Shown here: positions 8,235 to 16,833 of the stretch, in pieces
Layout of the letters: every line of letters begins with the position of its first letter
Position numbering within the stretch: the first letter of the stretch is position 1
Source: Selenomonadales bacterium
GTDB taxonomy: Bacteria > Bacillota > Negativicutes > Selenomonadales > Selenomonadaceae
DNA: 64,000 bases
NCBI GenBank assembly: GCA_900769615.1
Contig: CAAGHH010000020.1
Coordinates: forward strand, 1-64,000
Direction: 5' to 3'
Made by a program: the position numbers and the translations under genes
Notes under the pieces: model-generated
Databases searched by the model: none
Told to the model about the DNA's origin: nothing
Seen by the model: only the letters and a program-made list of their open reading frames with translations

Positions 8235-9116
8235 ATGACAGCAAACAATGAGCTTTGGACTGTTGGCAAAATTTTAAAATGGACTGAGAATTATTTTAAG
8301 GAAAAAGGCGTTGAAACGCCACGGCTTGATGCTGAAGTGCTGTTAGCCAAAGTATTAAAGCGGGAGCGAATTTATCTTTATGTGCATTTTGATGAACCCT
8401 TGCAGCCAGATGAACTAGCGAGTTTTAGGGAAATGATAAAAAAACGCGTTGCTCACATGCCTGTAGCGTATATTTTAGGCGAAAAGGAATTTATGGGGCT
8501 GAAATTTAAGGTAACGCCCGCGACGTTAGTGCCACGACCTGATACTGAGATTTTAGTGCAGCGGGCGGTTGAGCTTTTGCGGGCCAAGAAGGCTGATGAT
8601 AGTGAAGTGCGCTTTGCTGATATTGGCACTGGCAGCGGGGCAATTTGCTTATCGGTGTTAAATTTTGTGCCCAATACGGTTGCTGATACCGTAGATATTT
8701 CCGAAGCGGCGCGCAAAGTAGCAGAAAAAAATGCTGCAGCGTTAGAGCTTACGGAAAGAATACAATTTTTTACTGGGGATTTATTAAAACCAATAGCCGG
8801 CAAAGTTTATGATGCGATTTTATCCAATCCGCCCTATATTAAAGAGGATGATATTAGGTCACTAGCGCCGGAAGTAGCAACGCAGGAGCCAATGACTGCA
8901 CTTGCCGGCGGCAAAGATGGCTTAGACTTTTATCGCCGGCTTTGTTTTGAGGCACCGGCAATGCTTAAAGCAGGCGGATTTATGGCTTTTGAAGTTGGCA
9001 AAGGGCAGGCTGGAGAGGTAGCAGCCTTAGCAGCGGCCAATGCCCTGATAGCAAAAACGGAAATTATTAAGGATTATGCGGGTATCGAGCGTGTGGTAGT
9101 CGCATGGAAAAAATAA
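8235..9116 (+). CDS. prmC: Release factor glutamine methyltransferase
   Basis: Transfers a methyl group from S-adenosylmethionine to the glutamine of the GGQ motif in release factors. It has an N-terminal helical substrate-binding domain and a Rossmann-fold methyltransferase domain with the SAM-binding ADIGTGSGAICLS motif and the catalytic NPPY at residues 198-201. The length of 293 aa is typical. It starts directly after the prfA stop, with its SD sequence (AGGTGAGG) inside prfA. Confidence 0.96.
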   Translation: MTANNELWTVGKILKWTENYFKEKGVETPRLDAEVLLAKVLKRERIYLYVHFDEPLQPDELASFREMIKKRVAHMPVAYILGEKEFMGLKFKVTPATLVPRPDTEILVQRAVELLRAKKADDSEVRFADIGTGSGAICLSVLNFVPNTVADTVDISEAARKVAEKNAAALELTERIQFFTGDLLKPIAGKVYDAILSNPPYIKEDDIRSLAPEVATQEPMTALAGGKDGLDFYRRLCFEAPAMLKAGGFMAFEVGKGQAGEVAALAAANALIAKTEIIKDYAGIERVVVAWKK

Positions 9117-9125
9117 GGCGTTAAT

Positions 9126-10184
9126 ATGCAAACAGAAATTGTAAAAATGACGACCGCTAACAATGAACAGGCATTGCAAAAAGCAGGTCAAATATTAAAA
9201 AATGGCGGTTTAGTGGCATTTCCCACGGAAACCGTTTATGGCTTGGGCGCTAACGGGCTTGATGCGGCGGCTTGCGTAAAAATATATGAAGCTAAGGGAC
9301 GTCCCTCAGATAATCCCTTGATATTGCATGTTGCTGATAGAGCAATGATTGCGATGATAGCCAAAGAGGTTACGCCCATGGCAGAAAAGCTTTTGGCAGC
9401 GTTCTGCCCAGGTCCGATTACGCTTATTATGAAGCGCAGAAAAGTGGTACCAGATAGAATAACTGGCGGGTTGGATACGGTGGGCATAAGGATGCCCGAA
9501 GATGATATAGCCCGGGCAATGATAAAAGCGGCTGGCGTGCCTGTCGCAGCGCCATCGGCCAATATCTCAGGACGACCAAGTCCAACGACAGCTGCGGCGG
9601 TATACCATGATATGGCTGGGAAGATTTCGCTGATATTAGATGGCGGTGCCTGTCATTTTGGGGTGGAGTCAACAATTGTTGATACTACGGGGAAAAAAGC
9701 GGTTATTTTGCGTCCTGGGGCGATTACGAAGGAAATGCTGGCAGAGCTTTTAGGCGAAGAAAATGTAATGCTTGATCCGGCGGTAGTTGGAGCTAAGGTA
9801 ATACCCAAGGCACCGGGCATGAAGTATACGCATTATGCACCTAAGGCTCCAATGTATTTAATTGAAGGTGAAAGCGATAAAATGTCAGCGGCGTTCAGGC
9901 GGGAGCTGAGACGGTTAAAGACCGCTGGGCATACAGTTGGCATTATAGCTAGTGATGAGGTAATAGCCTCGCTAAAAGGGGAGGTTCCCGCTGACCTTTT
10001 GCAAGCCTATGGCAAGCAGGGCGATTTACTAGCGATTGCGGCTGATATTTATGAAGCTTTGCGTTCCTTTGATGATAAAAAGGCCGACATTCTTTTAGGC
10101 GAAGGCACTGCCGCTAAAGGCTTAGGGCTGGCTATTATGAACCGCTTGCATAAGGCCAGCGGTTTTAGGACGATACAGGCTTGA
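9126..10184 (+). CDS. tsaC: Threonylcarbamoyl-AMP synthase, Sua5 type
   Basis: Makes L-threonylcarbamoyladenylate from threonine, bicarbonate and ATP, the first step of the t6A37 modification of ANN-decoding tRNAs. The N-terminal YrdC domain (about residues 10-200) shows FPTETVYGLGANG, KGRPSDNPLI and APSANISGRPSPT. The 352-aa length and the C-terminal domain after the GMKYTHYAPKAP linker mark it as the long Sua5 form. It follows prmC by 9 bases. The promoter of the next unit overlaps its stop codon. Confidence 0.95.
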   Translation: MQTEIVKMTTANNEQALQKAGQILKNGGLVAFPTETVYGLGANGLDAAACVKIYEAKGRPSDNPLILHVADRAMIAMIAKEVTPMAEKLLAAFCPGPITLIMKRRKVVPDRITGGLDTVGIRMPEDDIARAMIKAAGVPVAAPSANISGRPSPTTAAAVYHDMAGKISLILDGGACHFGVESTIVDTTGKKAVILRPGAITKEMLAELLGEENVMLDPAVVGAKVIPKAPGMKYTHYAPKAPMYLIEGESDKMSAAFRRELRRLKTAGHTVGIIASDEVIASLKGEVPADLLQAYGKQGDLLAIAADIYEALRSFDDKKADILLGEGTAAKGLGLAIMNRLHKASGFRTIQA

Positions 10185-10209
10185 AAAAGTGAACATTTTG
10201 CGTTAAAAT
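10181..10209 (+). promoter_or_regulatory. Promoter before the rpiB-glyA unit
   Basis: TTGAAA (10181-10186) and TAAAAT (10204-10209) with a 17-nt spacer. The -35 element overlaps the stop codon of tsaC. Predicted start near 10216. Confidence 0.55.
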
Positions 10210-10215
10210 ATAGCT

Positions 10216-10320
10216 GATGGTTGAGAATGTGTAAGCAAAACTTTAATATATGCCCTGGTTTAGGGGGCCAATGCAGGCCGTCAGATGATATGTGTAAGTT
10301 GTCATCTGGCGGTATTTTTT
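10216..10320 (+). promoter_or_regulatory. Three-hairpin leader with terminator before rpiB
   Basis: From the predicted start the RNA forms CCCT/AGGG (about 10252-10264), GGCC AATGCA GGCC (10266-10279), and then a long hairpin (10278-10290 with 10300-10312, two G-U pairs) followed by TATTTTTTT. The second and third hairpins share the bases GGCCG and cannot form fully at the same time, which is the layout of an attenuator. It could equally be a free short RNA of about 105 nt. I see no match to the THF, glycine or other glyA-linked riboswitches. Confidence 0.5.
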
Positions 10321-10373
10321 TAGGCCAGTTTATGATACAATTAAGGATAGCATATAGAAAGGTGGAGAAAAGC

Positions 10374-10817
10374 ATGAAAATCACCATTGGCAGCGATCAC
10401 GGCGCTGTTCAGCTAAAAGAAGAAGTAAAGATGGTCCTCAAAGAGTATAATGATATTGAGGTTACTGATGTCGGTACGTTTGGCACGGAGTCGGTTGATT
10501 ATCCGGATGTAGCAGAAAAAATTTGTGCTGATGTTGTTTCCGGAAAGTCCGATCGCGGTATTGCGCTTTGTGGCACGGGGATTGGCATTTCTATTGCGTG
10601 CAATAAAGTAAAAGGTATTCGCTGTGCACTTTGCAATGATGTTTATTCGGCGAAAATGTCGAGGCATCATAATGATGCTAACGTGCTGGCTATGGGCGGT
10701 CGGGTGACAGGTTTTGGTCCGGCTGGCGAAATTGTTCGCGCTTGGGTCGAAACTGAATTTGATGGTGGCCGTCATGAGCGTCGTGTGAACAAAATTATGG
10801 CGCTGGAAAAGAAATGA
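10374..10817 (+). CDS. rpiB: Ribose 5-phosphate isomerase B
   Basis: Interconverts ribose 5-phosphate and ribulose 5-phosphate in the pentose phosphate pathway. The 147-aa protein has the RpiB/LacAB fold with SDHGAVQLKEE at the start, the catalytic ALCGTGIGISIACNK segment and SRHHNDANVLAMGGRV. The ATG at 10374 follows AGGTGGAG; an upstream ATG at 10221 lies inside the leader hairpins and was rejected. It probably shares a transcript with glyA 57 bases downstream, linking pentose supply with one-carbon and pyrimidine salvage genes. Confidence 0.95.
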   Translation: MKITIGSDHGAVQLKEEVKMVLKEYNDIEVTDVGTFGTESVDYPDVAEKICADVVSGKSDRGIALCGTGIGISIACNKVKGIRCALCNDVYSAKMSRHHNDANVLAMGGRVTGFGPAGEIVRAWVETEFDGGRHERRVNKIMALEKK

Positions 10818-10874
10818 TAATAGATTTTCCTTCTGGCAATGAAATGTGTTATTTTCACTAAGGAGGTTATCCCC

Positions 10875-12122
10875 ATGAGTATTATGGAAACTTTAAAAAA
10901 TGCTGATCCGGAAATTGCCCGCGAACTCGATAATGAGCTCAATCGTCAGCGCAATAAACTAGAGCTTATCGCTTCGGAAAATATCGTCAGCAAGGCGGTT
11001 TTGGAAGCTCAGGGCAGCGTTTTAACCAATAAATATGCTGAAGGTTATCCTGGCAAACGTTACTATGGCGGCTGTGAGTTCGTTGATAATGTGGAGCAGT
11101 TGGCAATAGATCGCGCTAAGAAACTCTTTGGCGCTGAATATGTAAATGTGCAGCCACATTCGGGCGCACAGGCAAATATGGCTGTGTTCTTTGCGCTTTT
11201 GACGCCGGGCGATACGGTCATGGGCATGAATCTTACTGATGGTGGTCATCTGACACATGGTTCGCCAGTTAATATGTCCGGCAAATATTTCAAGATTGTT
11301 CCGTATGGTGTTACGAAGGAAACCGAAACTATTGATTATGATGCTTTGGAAAAAACGGCTAAAGAATGTCAGCCAAAGCTCATCGTAGCTGGCGCTTCAG
11401 CTTATTCGCGTATCATTGATTTTAAGCGTCTGGCAGATATTGCTCATGGTGTCGGAGCTTATCTAATGGTTGATATTGCGCATATTGCGGGGCTGGTGGC
11501 TGCTGGTGAGCATCCGAGCCCAGTACCCTATGCTGATGTAGTAACGACGACTACGCACAAGACGCTGCGGGGTCCACGTGGCGGTATGATTATGTGTAAA
11601 GATGCTGAGTTTGGCAAGCAGTTCAATAAAGCAGTATTCCCTGGTATTCAGGGTGGACCGCTTATGCATGTTATTGCCGCTAAGGCTGTAGCTTTAGGCG
11701 AAGCTTTAAAGCCAGAGTTCAAAGATTATGCTGTGCAAGTTAAGAAGAATGCGGCAGCTTTAGCCGATACGTTGATGAAGGATGGTTTCCGCATTGTATC
11801 AGGCGGTACGGATAACCATTTAATGCTGGTTGATCTTACGAGCAAAGGGATTACCGGCAAGATTGCACAGAATGTCCTTGATGAAGTAAATATTACGGCT
11901 AACCGCAATACGATACCATTTGAACCGCTTTCGCCATTTGTAACGAGTGGTCTGCGCCTTGGTTCACCAGCGCTTACGACGCGTGGTTTTAAAGAAGACG
12001 ATATGCGTGAAGTCGGCAATATAATAGCTTTAGTGCTCGATAACCCTGAGGACGAAAAAGCTAAGGACGAAGCTAGAAAGAGAGTCGCAGCTCTTTGCGC
12101 TAAATATCCGCTTTATGAATAA
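10875..12122 (+). CDS. glyA: Serine hydroxymethyltransferase
   Basis: PLP enzyme that converts serine and tetrahydrofolate to glycine and methylene-tetrahydrofolate, the main source of one-carbon units. It is 415 aa. The PLP lysine is Lys229 in [14 protein letters not shown], the same number as in the E. coli enzyme. Other blocks are [30 protein letters not shown] and HSGAQAN. The start ATG 10875 follows a very strong AAGGAGGTTAT SD sequence. A hairpin separates it from upp. Confidence 0.97.
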   Translation: MSIMETLKNADPEIARELDNELNRQRNKLELIASENIVSKAVLEAQGSVLTNKYAEGYPGKRYYGGCEFVDNVEQLAIDRAKKLFGAEYVNVQPHSGAQANMAVFFALLTPGDTVMGMNLTDGGHLTHGSPVNMSGKYFKIVPYGVTKETETIDYDALEKTAKECQPKLIVAGASAYSRIIDFKRLADIAHGVGAYLMVDIAHIAGLVAAGEHPSPVPYADVVTTTTHKTLRGPRGGMIMCKDAEFGKQFNKAVFPGIQGGPLMHVIAAKAVALGEALKPEFKDYAVQVKKNAAALADTLMKDGFRIVSGGTDNHLMLVDLTSKGITGKIAQNVLDEVNITANRNTIPFEPLSPFVTSGLRLGSPALTTRGFKEDDMREVGNIIALVLDNPEDEKAKDEARKRVAALCAKYPLYE

Positions 12123-12151
12123 AAAGCAACAACATGATAAGTGACAGGTTG

Positions 12152-12178
12152 AAGGCTTCCCTTTTTAGGGAAGCCTTT
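12152..12178 (+). terminator. Hairpin between glyA and upp
   Basis: A perfect 11-bp stem (12152-12162 with 12167-12177) with a 4-nt loop. The T-run is short (TTTG) and the upp SD sequence follows at once, so it may only partly stop transcription or may control upp expression. Confidence 0.65.
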
Positions 12179-12192
12179 GTAAAGGAGAAAAA

Positions 12193-12819
12193 ATGCAAGT
12201 AAATGTAATCAATCATCCCCTTATTCAGCACAAGCTGACGCTTATGCGCAAAAAAGAAACGGGAACTAAGGATTTTCGGGAACTTTTGGAAGAAATTTCG
12301 ATGTTGATGACTTATGAAATTACGCGTGACTTTCCTTTAGAGGAAGTGGACATAGAAACGCCGGTGACTAAATGCAAGGGCCGGGTCTTAGCTGGGCGCA
12401 AGGTTGGTGTGGTACCAATACTTAGAGCGGGGCTGGGTATGTTAAATGGGGTTGTCAATATGATTCCGGCAGCGAGGGTCGGTCATGTCGGCATGTACCG
12501 CGATCCAGCTACCTTAAAGCCAGTTGAGTATTATTGCAAGCTGCCGAGTGATGTTGCTGAACGTACGCTTATCGTGGTGGATCCGATGCTGGCTACTGGT
12601 GGCAGCTCAGCGGCCGCCTTGTCACTCTTGAAGGAGAAGGGTGCTAAATCAATGGTTCTCATGTGTTTAGTTGCTGCTCCGGAAGGAGTCGAAGTTATCA
12701 ACAAAGAGCATCCTGATGTGCCTCTTTATGTAGCCGCAGTTGATGAAAAGCTAAATGACAAGGGGTACATTGTTCCCGGGTTAGGCGATGCTGGCGATCG
12801 TATTTTCGGCACGCTATGA
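12193..12819 (+). CDS. upp: Uracil phosphoribosyltransferase
   Basis: Salvages uracil by joining it to PRPP to give UMP. The 208-aa length is standard. The PRPP-binding loop reads [15 protein letters not shown] and the uracil-binding C-terminus [16 protein letters not shown]. The start is ATG after AAAGGAG. In many Firmicutes upp follows glyA, as here. Confidence 0.97.
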   Translation: MQVNVINHPLIQHKLTLMRKKETGTKDFRELLEEISMLMTYEITRDFPLEEVDIETPVTKCKGRVLAGRKVGVVPILRAGLGMLNGVVNMIPAARVGHVGMYRDPATLKPVEYYCKLPSDVAERTLIVVDPMLATGGSSAAALSLLKEKGAKSMVLMCLVAAPEGVEVINKEHPDVPLYVAAVDEKLNDKGYIVPGLGDAGDRIFGTL

Positions 12820-12854
12820 TATATGGATTATTTGAATAAAGGAGATTTTTTGCA

Positions 12855-13961
12855 TTGAGTAACTTAGAAGTAGGTATTGTTGGTCTGCCAAATGTTGGCA
12901 AGAGCACGCTGTTTAATGCTATCACCAAGGCTGGGGCTGAGGCTGCCAATTTCCCGTTCTGTACAATTGAGCCGAATGTCGGAGTAGTGGCAGTACCAGA
13001 TGACAGGTTAAATGTGTTGCATGAGATGTATAATTCCAAGAAAACGACGCCAGCTTCTGTAAGGTTTGTCGATATCGCAGGTTTGGTTAAAGGCGCTTCC
13101 AGAGGTGAGGGGCTAGGCAATAAATTCCTGGAGCATATTCGGCAGGTTGATGCGGTAGCGCATGTTGTCCGCTGCTTTGAGGATCCTAATATTACGCATG
13201 TTGAGGGCGGAATTGATCCCTTGCGTGATATTGATATTATTCAGACCGAGCTTTGCTTAGCTGATTTGGAAATAATCGAAAAGCGTATTATGAAGCTGGC
13301 TAAAATTGCTAAATCCGGCAGCAAGGAAGCGCGGGTTGAAGATGAAATCCTGCGCCGGATAAAGGCGGCCTTAGATAACGGCAAGCCAGCCCGGCAAGTT
13401 GAGTTAACTGATGATGAATTAGAGCTAATAAAGGAAATGAATCTTTTGACGCTCAAACCAACGCTTTATGTAGCTAACGTGGCCGAAGATGAAGTAGCTA
13501 CGGCGTATGACGAAAATGCTTATGTGCAGAAGGTCAAAGAATTTGCGGCCAAAGAAGGCGCTGAAGTGGTTGCTATCTCAGCTAGAGTTGAGTCAGAGAT
13601 AGCTGAGCTTGATGCGGAAGAAGCCAAAGCTTTCTTAGAGGACTTAGGCGAGACGGAAAGTGGTCTTGATCGCTTGATAAAGGCAGCTTTTGACCTTTTG
13701 GGCTTGCAGACATTTTTGACGGCGGGACCAGATGAGTGCAGGGCTTGGACGATTGTCAAAGGCACGACTGCACCTAAGGCTGCTGGCAAAATCCATACTG
13801 ACTTTGAGCGTGGTTTTATTCGGGCGGAAATCGTTAATTTTAATGATTTGGTCACTAATGGCAGTGTAGCCGCTGCTAGAGAAAAGGGTTTAGTACGTGT
13901 CGAAGGCAAGGATTACGTCATGCAGGATGGCGATGTTGTTAACTTCCGGTTCAATGTCTGA
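12855..13961 (+). CDS. ychF: Ribosome-binding ATPase YchF
   Basis: An Obg-family P-loop protein, 368 aa, that binds ribosomes and prefers ATP. Motifs in order: Walker [10 protein letters not shown] near residues 9-17, the switch-[20 protein letters not shown], and NVAE in place of the NKxD motif of true GTPases, which explains the nucleotide preference known for this family. A C-terminal TGS domain follows. The start codon is TTG, 10 bases after AAAGGAG. Confidence 0.96.
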   Translation: MSNLEVGIVGLPNVGKSTLFNAITKAGAEAANFPFCTIEPNVGVVAVPDDRLNVLHEMYNSKKTTPASVRFVDIAGLVKGASRGEGLGNKFLEHIRQVDAVAHVVRCFEDPNITHVEGGIDPLRDIDIIQTELCLADLEIIEKRIMKLAKIAKSGSKEARVEDEILRRIKAALDNGKPARQVELTDDELELIKEMNLLTLKPTLYVANVAEDEVATAYDENAYVQKVKEFAAKEGAEVVAISARVESEIAELDAEEAKAFLEDLGETESGLDRLIKAAFDLLGLQTFLTAGPDECRAWTIVKGTTAPKAAGKIHTDFERGFIRAEIVNFNDLVTNGSVAAAREKGLVRVEGKDYVMQDGDVVNFRFNV

Positions 13962-13980
13962 TTAAGCTATACGTTAAATA

Positions 13981-14021
13981 AAAAACTGTGATAAGCGATA
14001 ATCGTTTACCACAGTTTTTTT
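13981..14021. terminator. Bidirectional terminator
   Basis: The arms AAACTGTG and CACAGTTT (about 13983-13990 and 14010-14017) pair with an interrupted inner stem, and have an A-run before and a T-run after. It separates ychF from the convergent hydrolase gene and touches the latter's stop codon. Confidence 0.85.
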
Positions 14022-14820
14022 AATGGGAATGAATCTGACTAGCGTAGAGCGTCTCCCGCCGGTCATTAAATACGTCGATACTGCTCTTTATTTGCTGTCT
14101 TATTAGCGGTCGCAAATTAGCTTGGATGATAGTTTCGTCCTCACCCGCTTCGGCGAGGATTTCGCCCCAAGGGTCAATGATAACCGAATGTCCAGCTAAT
14201 TGTTCAGCCTGTTCGATGGTACCGGCTTCGTTAGCCGCAACCACAAAAATCTGATTTTCGATGGCGCGGGCGCGTGTTAAAGTCTGCCAGTGAATGAGCC
14301 GTGTCAGCGGCCAGGCGGCTGGCAAAAAGAGAATACTTATATCAGCTAAGGCCTGCTGGCGGATAAATTCGGGAAAACGGATATCATAGCAGACCGCAAT
14401 ACCGCATTTTATACCGTCTAAGGTAAAGGTTACGATGGCATCACCGGCGGTAAAGTCTTCGTTTTCACCGCTAGGTGAAAAGAGATGGGTTTTATGATAG
14501 ACAGTTACGAGATGTCCTGTGCGGTCAAAGATATAGCAAGTGTTAAAAACTCGCTTGCCAATAGCATTAGCTACGGTGCCGCCAACGATATTTACCTGAT
14601 AGTGATGAGCCATTTCGGCTAAGACCCTTCTGGTTTCACTGCCGTCATCATCAGCAAAATCATGGATGGGCCTGGGATAAAAGCCAAGCCGCCAAAGCTC
14701 AGGCAGCAGCAGGACATCAGGACGGTTTTCCATCGCTTTAGCTGCTAACCGGTACATAGTATCAATATTCTTTTTTGGTTCGCCTAAGGCGACATTCATT
14801 TGCAAAGCAGCAACTTTCAT
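14020..14820 (-). CDS. Carbon-nitrogen hydrolase, nitrilase superfamily
   Basis: Hydrolyses a carbon-nitrogen bond of an amide; the substrate cannot be named. The Glu-Lys-Cys catalytic triad is E41 (LLPELW), K110 (YHKTHLF) and C144 (VCYDIRFPE). The 266-aa length and the YDIRFPE motif put it with the omega-amidase (YafV, Nit2)-like branch, so removal of ammonia from 2-oxoglutaramate-like compounds is possible. It is a single gene, diverging from the DUF951 gene. Confidence 0.88.
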   Translation of the reverse strand: MKVAALQMNVALGEPKKNIDTMYRLAAKAMENRPDVLLLPELWRLGFYPRPIHDFADDDGSETRRVLAEMAHHYQVNIVGGTVANAIGKRVFNTCYIFDRTGHLVTVYHKTHLFSPSGENEDFTAGDAIVTFTLDGIKCGIAVCYDIRFPEFIRQQALADISILFLPAAWPLTRLIHWQTLTRARAIENQIFVVAANEAGTIEQAEQLAGHSVIIDPWGEILAEAGEDETIIQANLRPLIRQQIKSSIDVFNDRRETLYASQIHSH

Positions 14821-14860
14821 AGTAAGATTACCTCATAATAAAAAAGTGAGGGGATAAATC

Positions 14861-15061
14861 ATGGAAAAACCAAGCTATAAATTAGGCGATATTGTCCGCA
14901 TGAAAAAAGCACATCCCTGTGGCAGTAATGAGTGGGAAATTCTGCGGGTAGGGATGGATTTTCGGTTAAAATGTCAGGGCTGTGGTCATTTAGTCATGCT
15001 GCCACGACCAAAATTTGAAAAAATGGTACGAGAAATTATACGCTCGGTTGAAAATAAATAA
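14861..15061 (+). CDS. DUF951 zinc-ribbon-like protein
   Basis: A 66-aa protein of a conserved Firmicute family with no known function. It has YKLGDIVRMKKAHPCG at the N-terminus and CQGCGHLVMLPR near residue 45; Cys21 and the CxGC pair could bind metal. Relatives often lie beside mechanosensitive channels or ychF-like genes. The start ATG follows GTGAGGGG. It diverges from the hydrolase gene by 40 bases. Confidence 0.88.
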   Translation: MEKPSYKLGDIVRMKKAHPCGSNEWEILRVGMDFRLKCQGCGHLVMLPRPKFEKMVREIIRSVENK

Positions 15062-15174
15062 AAAATATCTGTATAAAGTATATCATAAATAGGACGATAT
15101 GACAGCCTAACACGGGGAATTAATAAAAAAATAAAAACAGCTTGCTGGTATACATAATAATTGTTAGCTAATCC

Positions 15175-15203
15175 TTGTCAGCTGGTTAGTGTTATGATAA
15201 ACT
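15175..15203 (+). promoter_or_regulatory. Promoter of SLH porin 1
   Basis: TTGTCA (15175-15180), 17 bases, TAAACT (15198-15203); start near 15210. Confidence 0.55.
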
Positions 15204-15214
15204 ATGAAACATGT

Positions 15215-15259
15215 TCACTTCCAAAGGACAAGCAGAGGAAACTAGGTAACTCTGAGTGA
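15215..15259 (+). promoter_or_regulatory. Porin leader hairpin, copy 1
   Basis: Stem AGAG (15234-15237) / CTCT (15250-15253) holds the 12-nt loop GAAACTAGGTAA. An outer stem TCACT/AGTGA (15215-15219 with 15255-15259) can close it. The hairpin begins about 24 nt after the predicted transcription start and ends 52 nt before the start codon. The same element occurs before porins 2, 3 and 4. Confidence 0.6.
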
Positions 15260-15305
15260 TAATTTGTTAGTGGGCGGAAAATTAATTTTTAGGAGGAGTT
15301 TACTT

Positions 15306-16583
15306 ATGAAAAAAACTCTGGTATCGGCGCTCACGATGGCGCTTGTTGTTGGCGCTGCCAGCACTGCTTTGGCTGCGGCTAATCCATTTGCGGATGTTCC
15401 AGCAGATCATTGGGCTTATGATGCGGTAAGCCAGCTCACTGCTGATGGTGTTATCGAAGGTTATGGCGATAATACTTTTAAGGGTGAGAAAAATATTACT
15501 CGTTATGAAATGGCGCAGATGGTAGCTAAAGCCATGGCCAAAACTAATGTTGGCAGCACGGATAAGGCACTTATTGATAAACTGGCTGCTGAATTTGCCG
15601 ATGAGCTGAATAATCTTGGAGTGCGGGTAGCTAATCTGGAAAAGAATGCTGATAAAGTTGCTTGGCATGGTCTCGTGCGTTATGATTATTGGTCTACGCG
15701 CAATGATGCTGACAGCAATCGCAGCGATGTAAAAGTTAACAATGCTAAATTCCGTTTACATCCAGAGGCTGAAATCAATGCTAACTGGAAGGTAAAGGCT
15801 CGTTTGCAAGGTATATGGTCACCAGCTAAAGATGAGACTGGCGATATGGCACTTAAATATATCTATGCTGATGGTAAATATGGCAATTTCAGCACTCAGC
15901 TTGGTAAGCAGCCGCTTTATTCAACGAGTGATGAAGGCATGATTTTCGATGGCATGTTCTCGGGCGCGCAGGTTACGTTTGGCAATAAATTACAGACGAT
16001 ACTTACGGCTGGACGGATTAATTTAGCTGATTTAGGCTATGATTTAACTGGCAGCTGGCGTGATGAGCATGGTCAAAATGATACGGCCAGCTACGAAGGC
16101 TTGCAATTTGTTTATGGCTTAGATAAGCTTACGGCAGGGGCAGGCTATCATCATGTTGAAAGCGGCAATTTCGATGCAGCACCGGCTTATGCGAAAAATA
16201 GTACCAAGGATAAGGCTGACATCTGGACGGCTGGCGGCCGTTATGCTTTCAACAGCAATGCATCACTGGCTGGTTATTATGGTGAAAATACTAAAGCTGA
16301 TGCTTATGAAAAAGCTGGCAGCGTGGAATTTGACTACAAAGGAGCGCAGGCAGAAAATAAAGGTACGTGGGGCGCATTCCTCGCTTATCGTCATTTAGGC
16401 AATAATGTATCGCTTTCACCGACGTATGATGATATGTGGGAAGGCATGAAAGGCTATTCCTTTGGCGCTAGCTATACGCCGTTTAAAAATATCGTAGCCT
16501 ATGCTTCGTATACTGACGGTACGGATTTACTTTCGGGCAAGGACTCAAATATTCTCTTTGGTCGGGTAAAGCTCGTTTGGTAA
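15306..16583 (+). CDS. SLH-domain outer-membrane porin 1
   Basis: A Mep45-like major outer-membrane protein of 425 aa. It has a signal peptide of about 23 residues ending near ALAAAN, one SLH domain (about residues 24-85; ADVPADHWAYDAV, GVIEGYGDNTFKG, TRYEMAQMVAKAMA), a coiled-coil-prone helix (LGVRVANLEKNADK), then a beta-barrel rich in alternating aromatic and polar residues that ends in VKLVW. In Negativicutes the SLH domain holds the outer membrane to polyamine-modified peptidoglycan while the barrel forms a channel. Its DNA is less like copies 2 and 4 than its protein is, so it has been separate longer. The ATG follows AGGAGGAG. Confidence 0.93.
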   Translation: MKKTLVSALTMALVVGAASTALAAANPFADVPADHWAYDAVSQLTADGVIEGYGDNTFKGEKNITRYEMAQMVAKAMAKTNVGSTDKALIDKLAAEFADELNNLGVRVANLEKNADKVAWHGLVRYDYWSTRNDADSNRSDVKVNNAKFRLHPEAEINANWKVKARLQGIWSPAKDETGDMALKYIYADGKYGNFSTQLGKQPLYSTSDEGMIFDGMFSGAQVTFGNKLQTILTAGRINLADLGYDLTGSWRDEHGQNDTASYEGLQFVYGLDKLTAGAGYHHVESGNFDAAPAYAKNSTKDKADIWTAGGRYAFNSNASLAGYYGENTKADAYEKAGSVEFDYKGAQAENKGTWGAFLAYRHLGNNVSLSPTYDDMWEGMKGYSFGASYTPFKNIVAYASYTDGTDLLSGKDSNILFGRVKLVW

Positions 16584-16600
16584 TAGCATAGCTTAACGGC

Positions 16601-16633
16601 AAAGGCTTCTCTTGCGGGAGAAGCCTTTTTTAG
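16601..16633 (+). terminator. Terminator of SLH porin 1
   Basis: Stem AAGGCTTCTC / GAGAAGCCTT with a short loop and TTTTTT after it. Confidence 0.88.
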
Positions 16634-16683
16634 TTTTTTACTTAATTTTAGCGTTTAACCGCGTTAAAAAATAGTCCGTTTAC

Positions 16684-16712
16684 TTGTTTCGTGAAATCAA
16701 ATATGTTATGAT
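16684..16712 (+). promoter_or_regulatory. Promoter of SLH porin 2
   Basis: TTGTTT (16684-16689), 17 bases, TATGAT (16707-16712); start near 16719. Confidence 0.65.
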
Positions 16713-16723
16713 GTATACAATCA

Positions 16724-16790
16724 CAGGAGCGGGTATGATTGAGACTGAGGAAACATGGACACTCATGAGGATTTCATAACAAGGTTCCTG
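16724..16790 (+). promoter_or_regulatory. Porin leader hairpin, copy 2
   Basis: Stem TGAG (16746-16749) / CTCA (16762-16765) holds the 12-nt loop GAAACATGGACA. An outer stem CAGGAG/TTCCTG (16724-16729 with 16785-16790, one G-U) encloses it. A 32-base stretch, 16740-16771, is identical to 20180-20211 before porin 4. Confidence 0.65.
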
Positions 16791-16833
16791 CGAGAAAAAA
16801 GTTTTATGTTTTATGTTTGAGGAGGAATTTCTT

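Noticed and set aside
10216..10320. Known glycine or THF riboswitch before glyA
   Set aside because: No matching core motifs.
10221..10373. N-terminal extension of rpiB
   Set aside because: It would cover the leader hairpins and terminator; the true start with SD sequence is at 10374.
15175..15198. TTGTCA with TATGAT as the porin 1 promoter
   Set aside because: The spacer would be only 12 bases; TAAACT at 17 bases fits better and matches the other three copies in distance to the leader hairpin.
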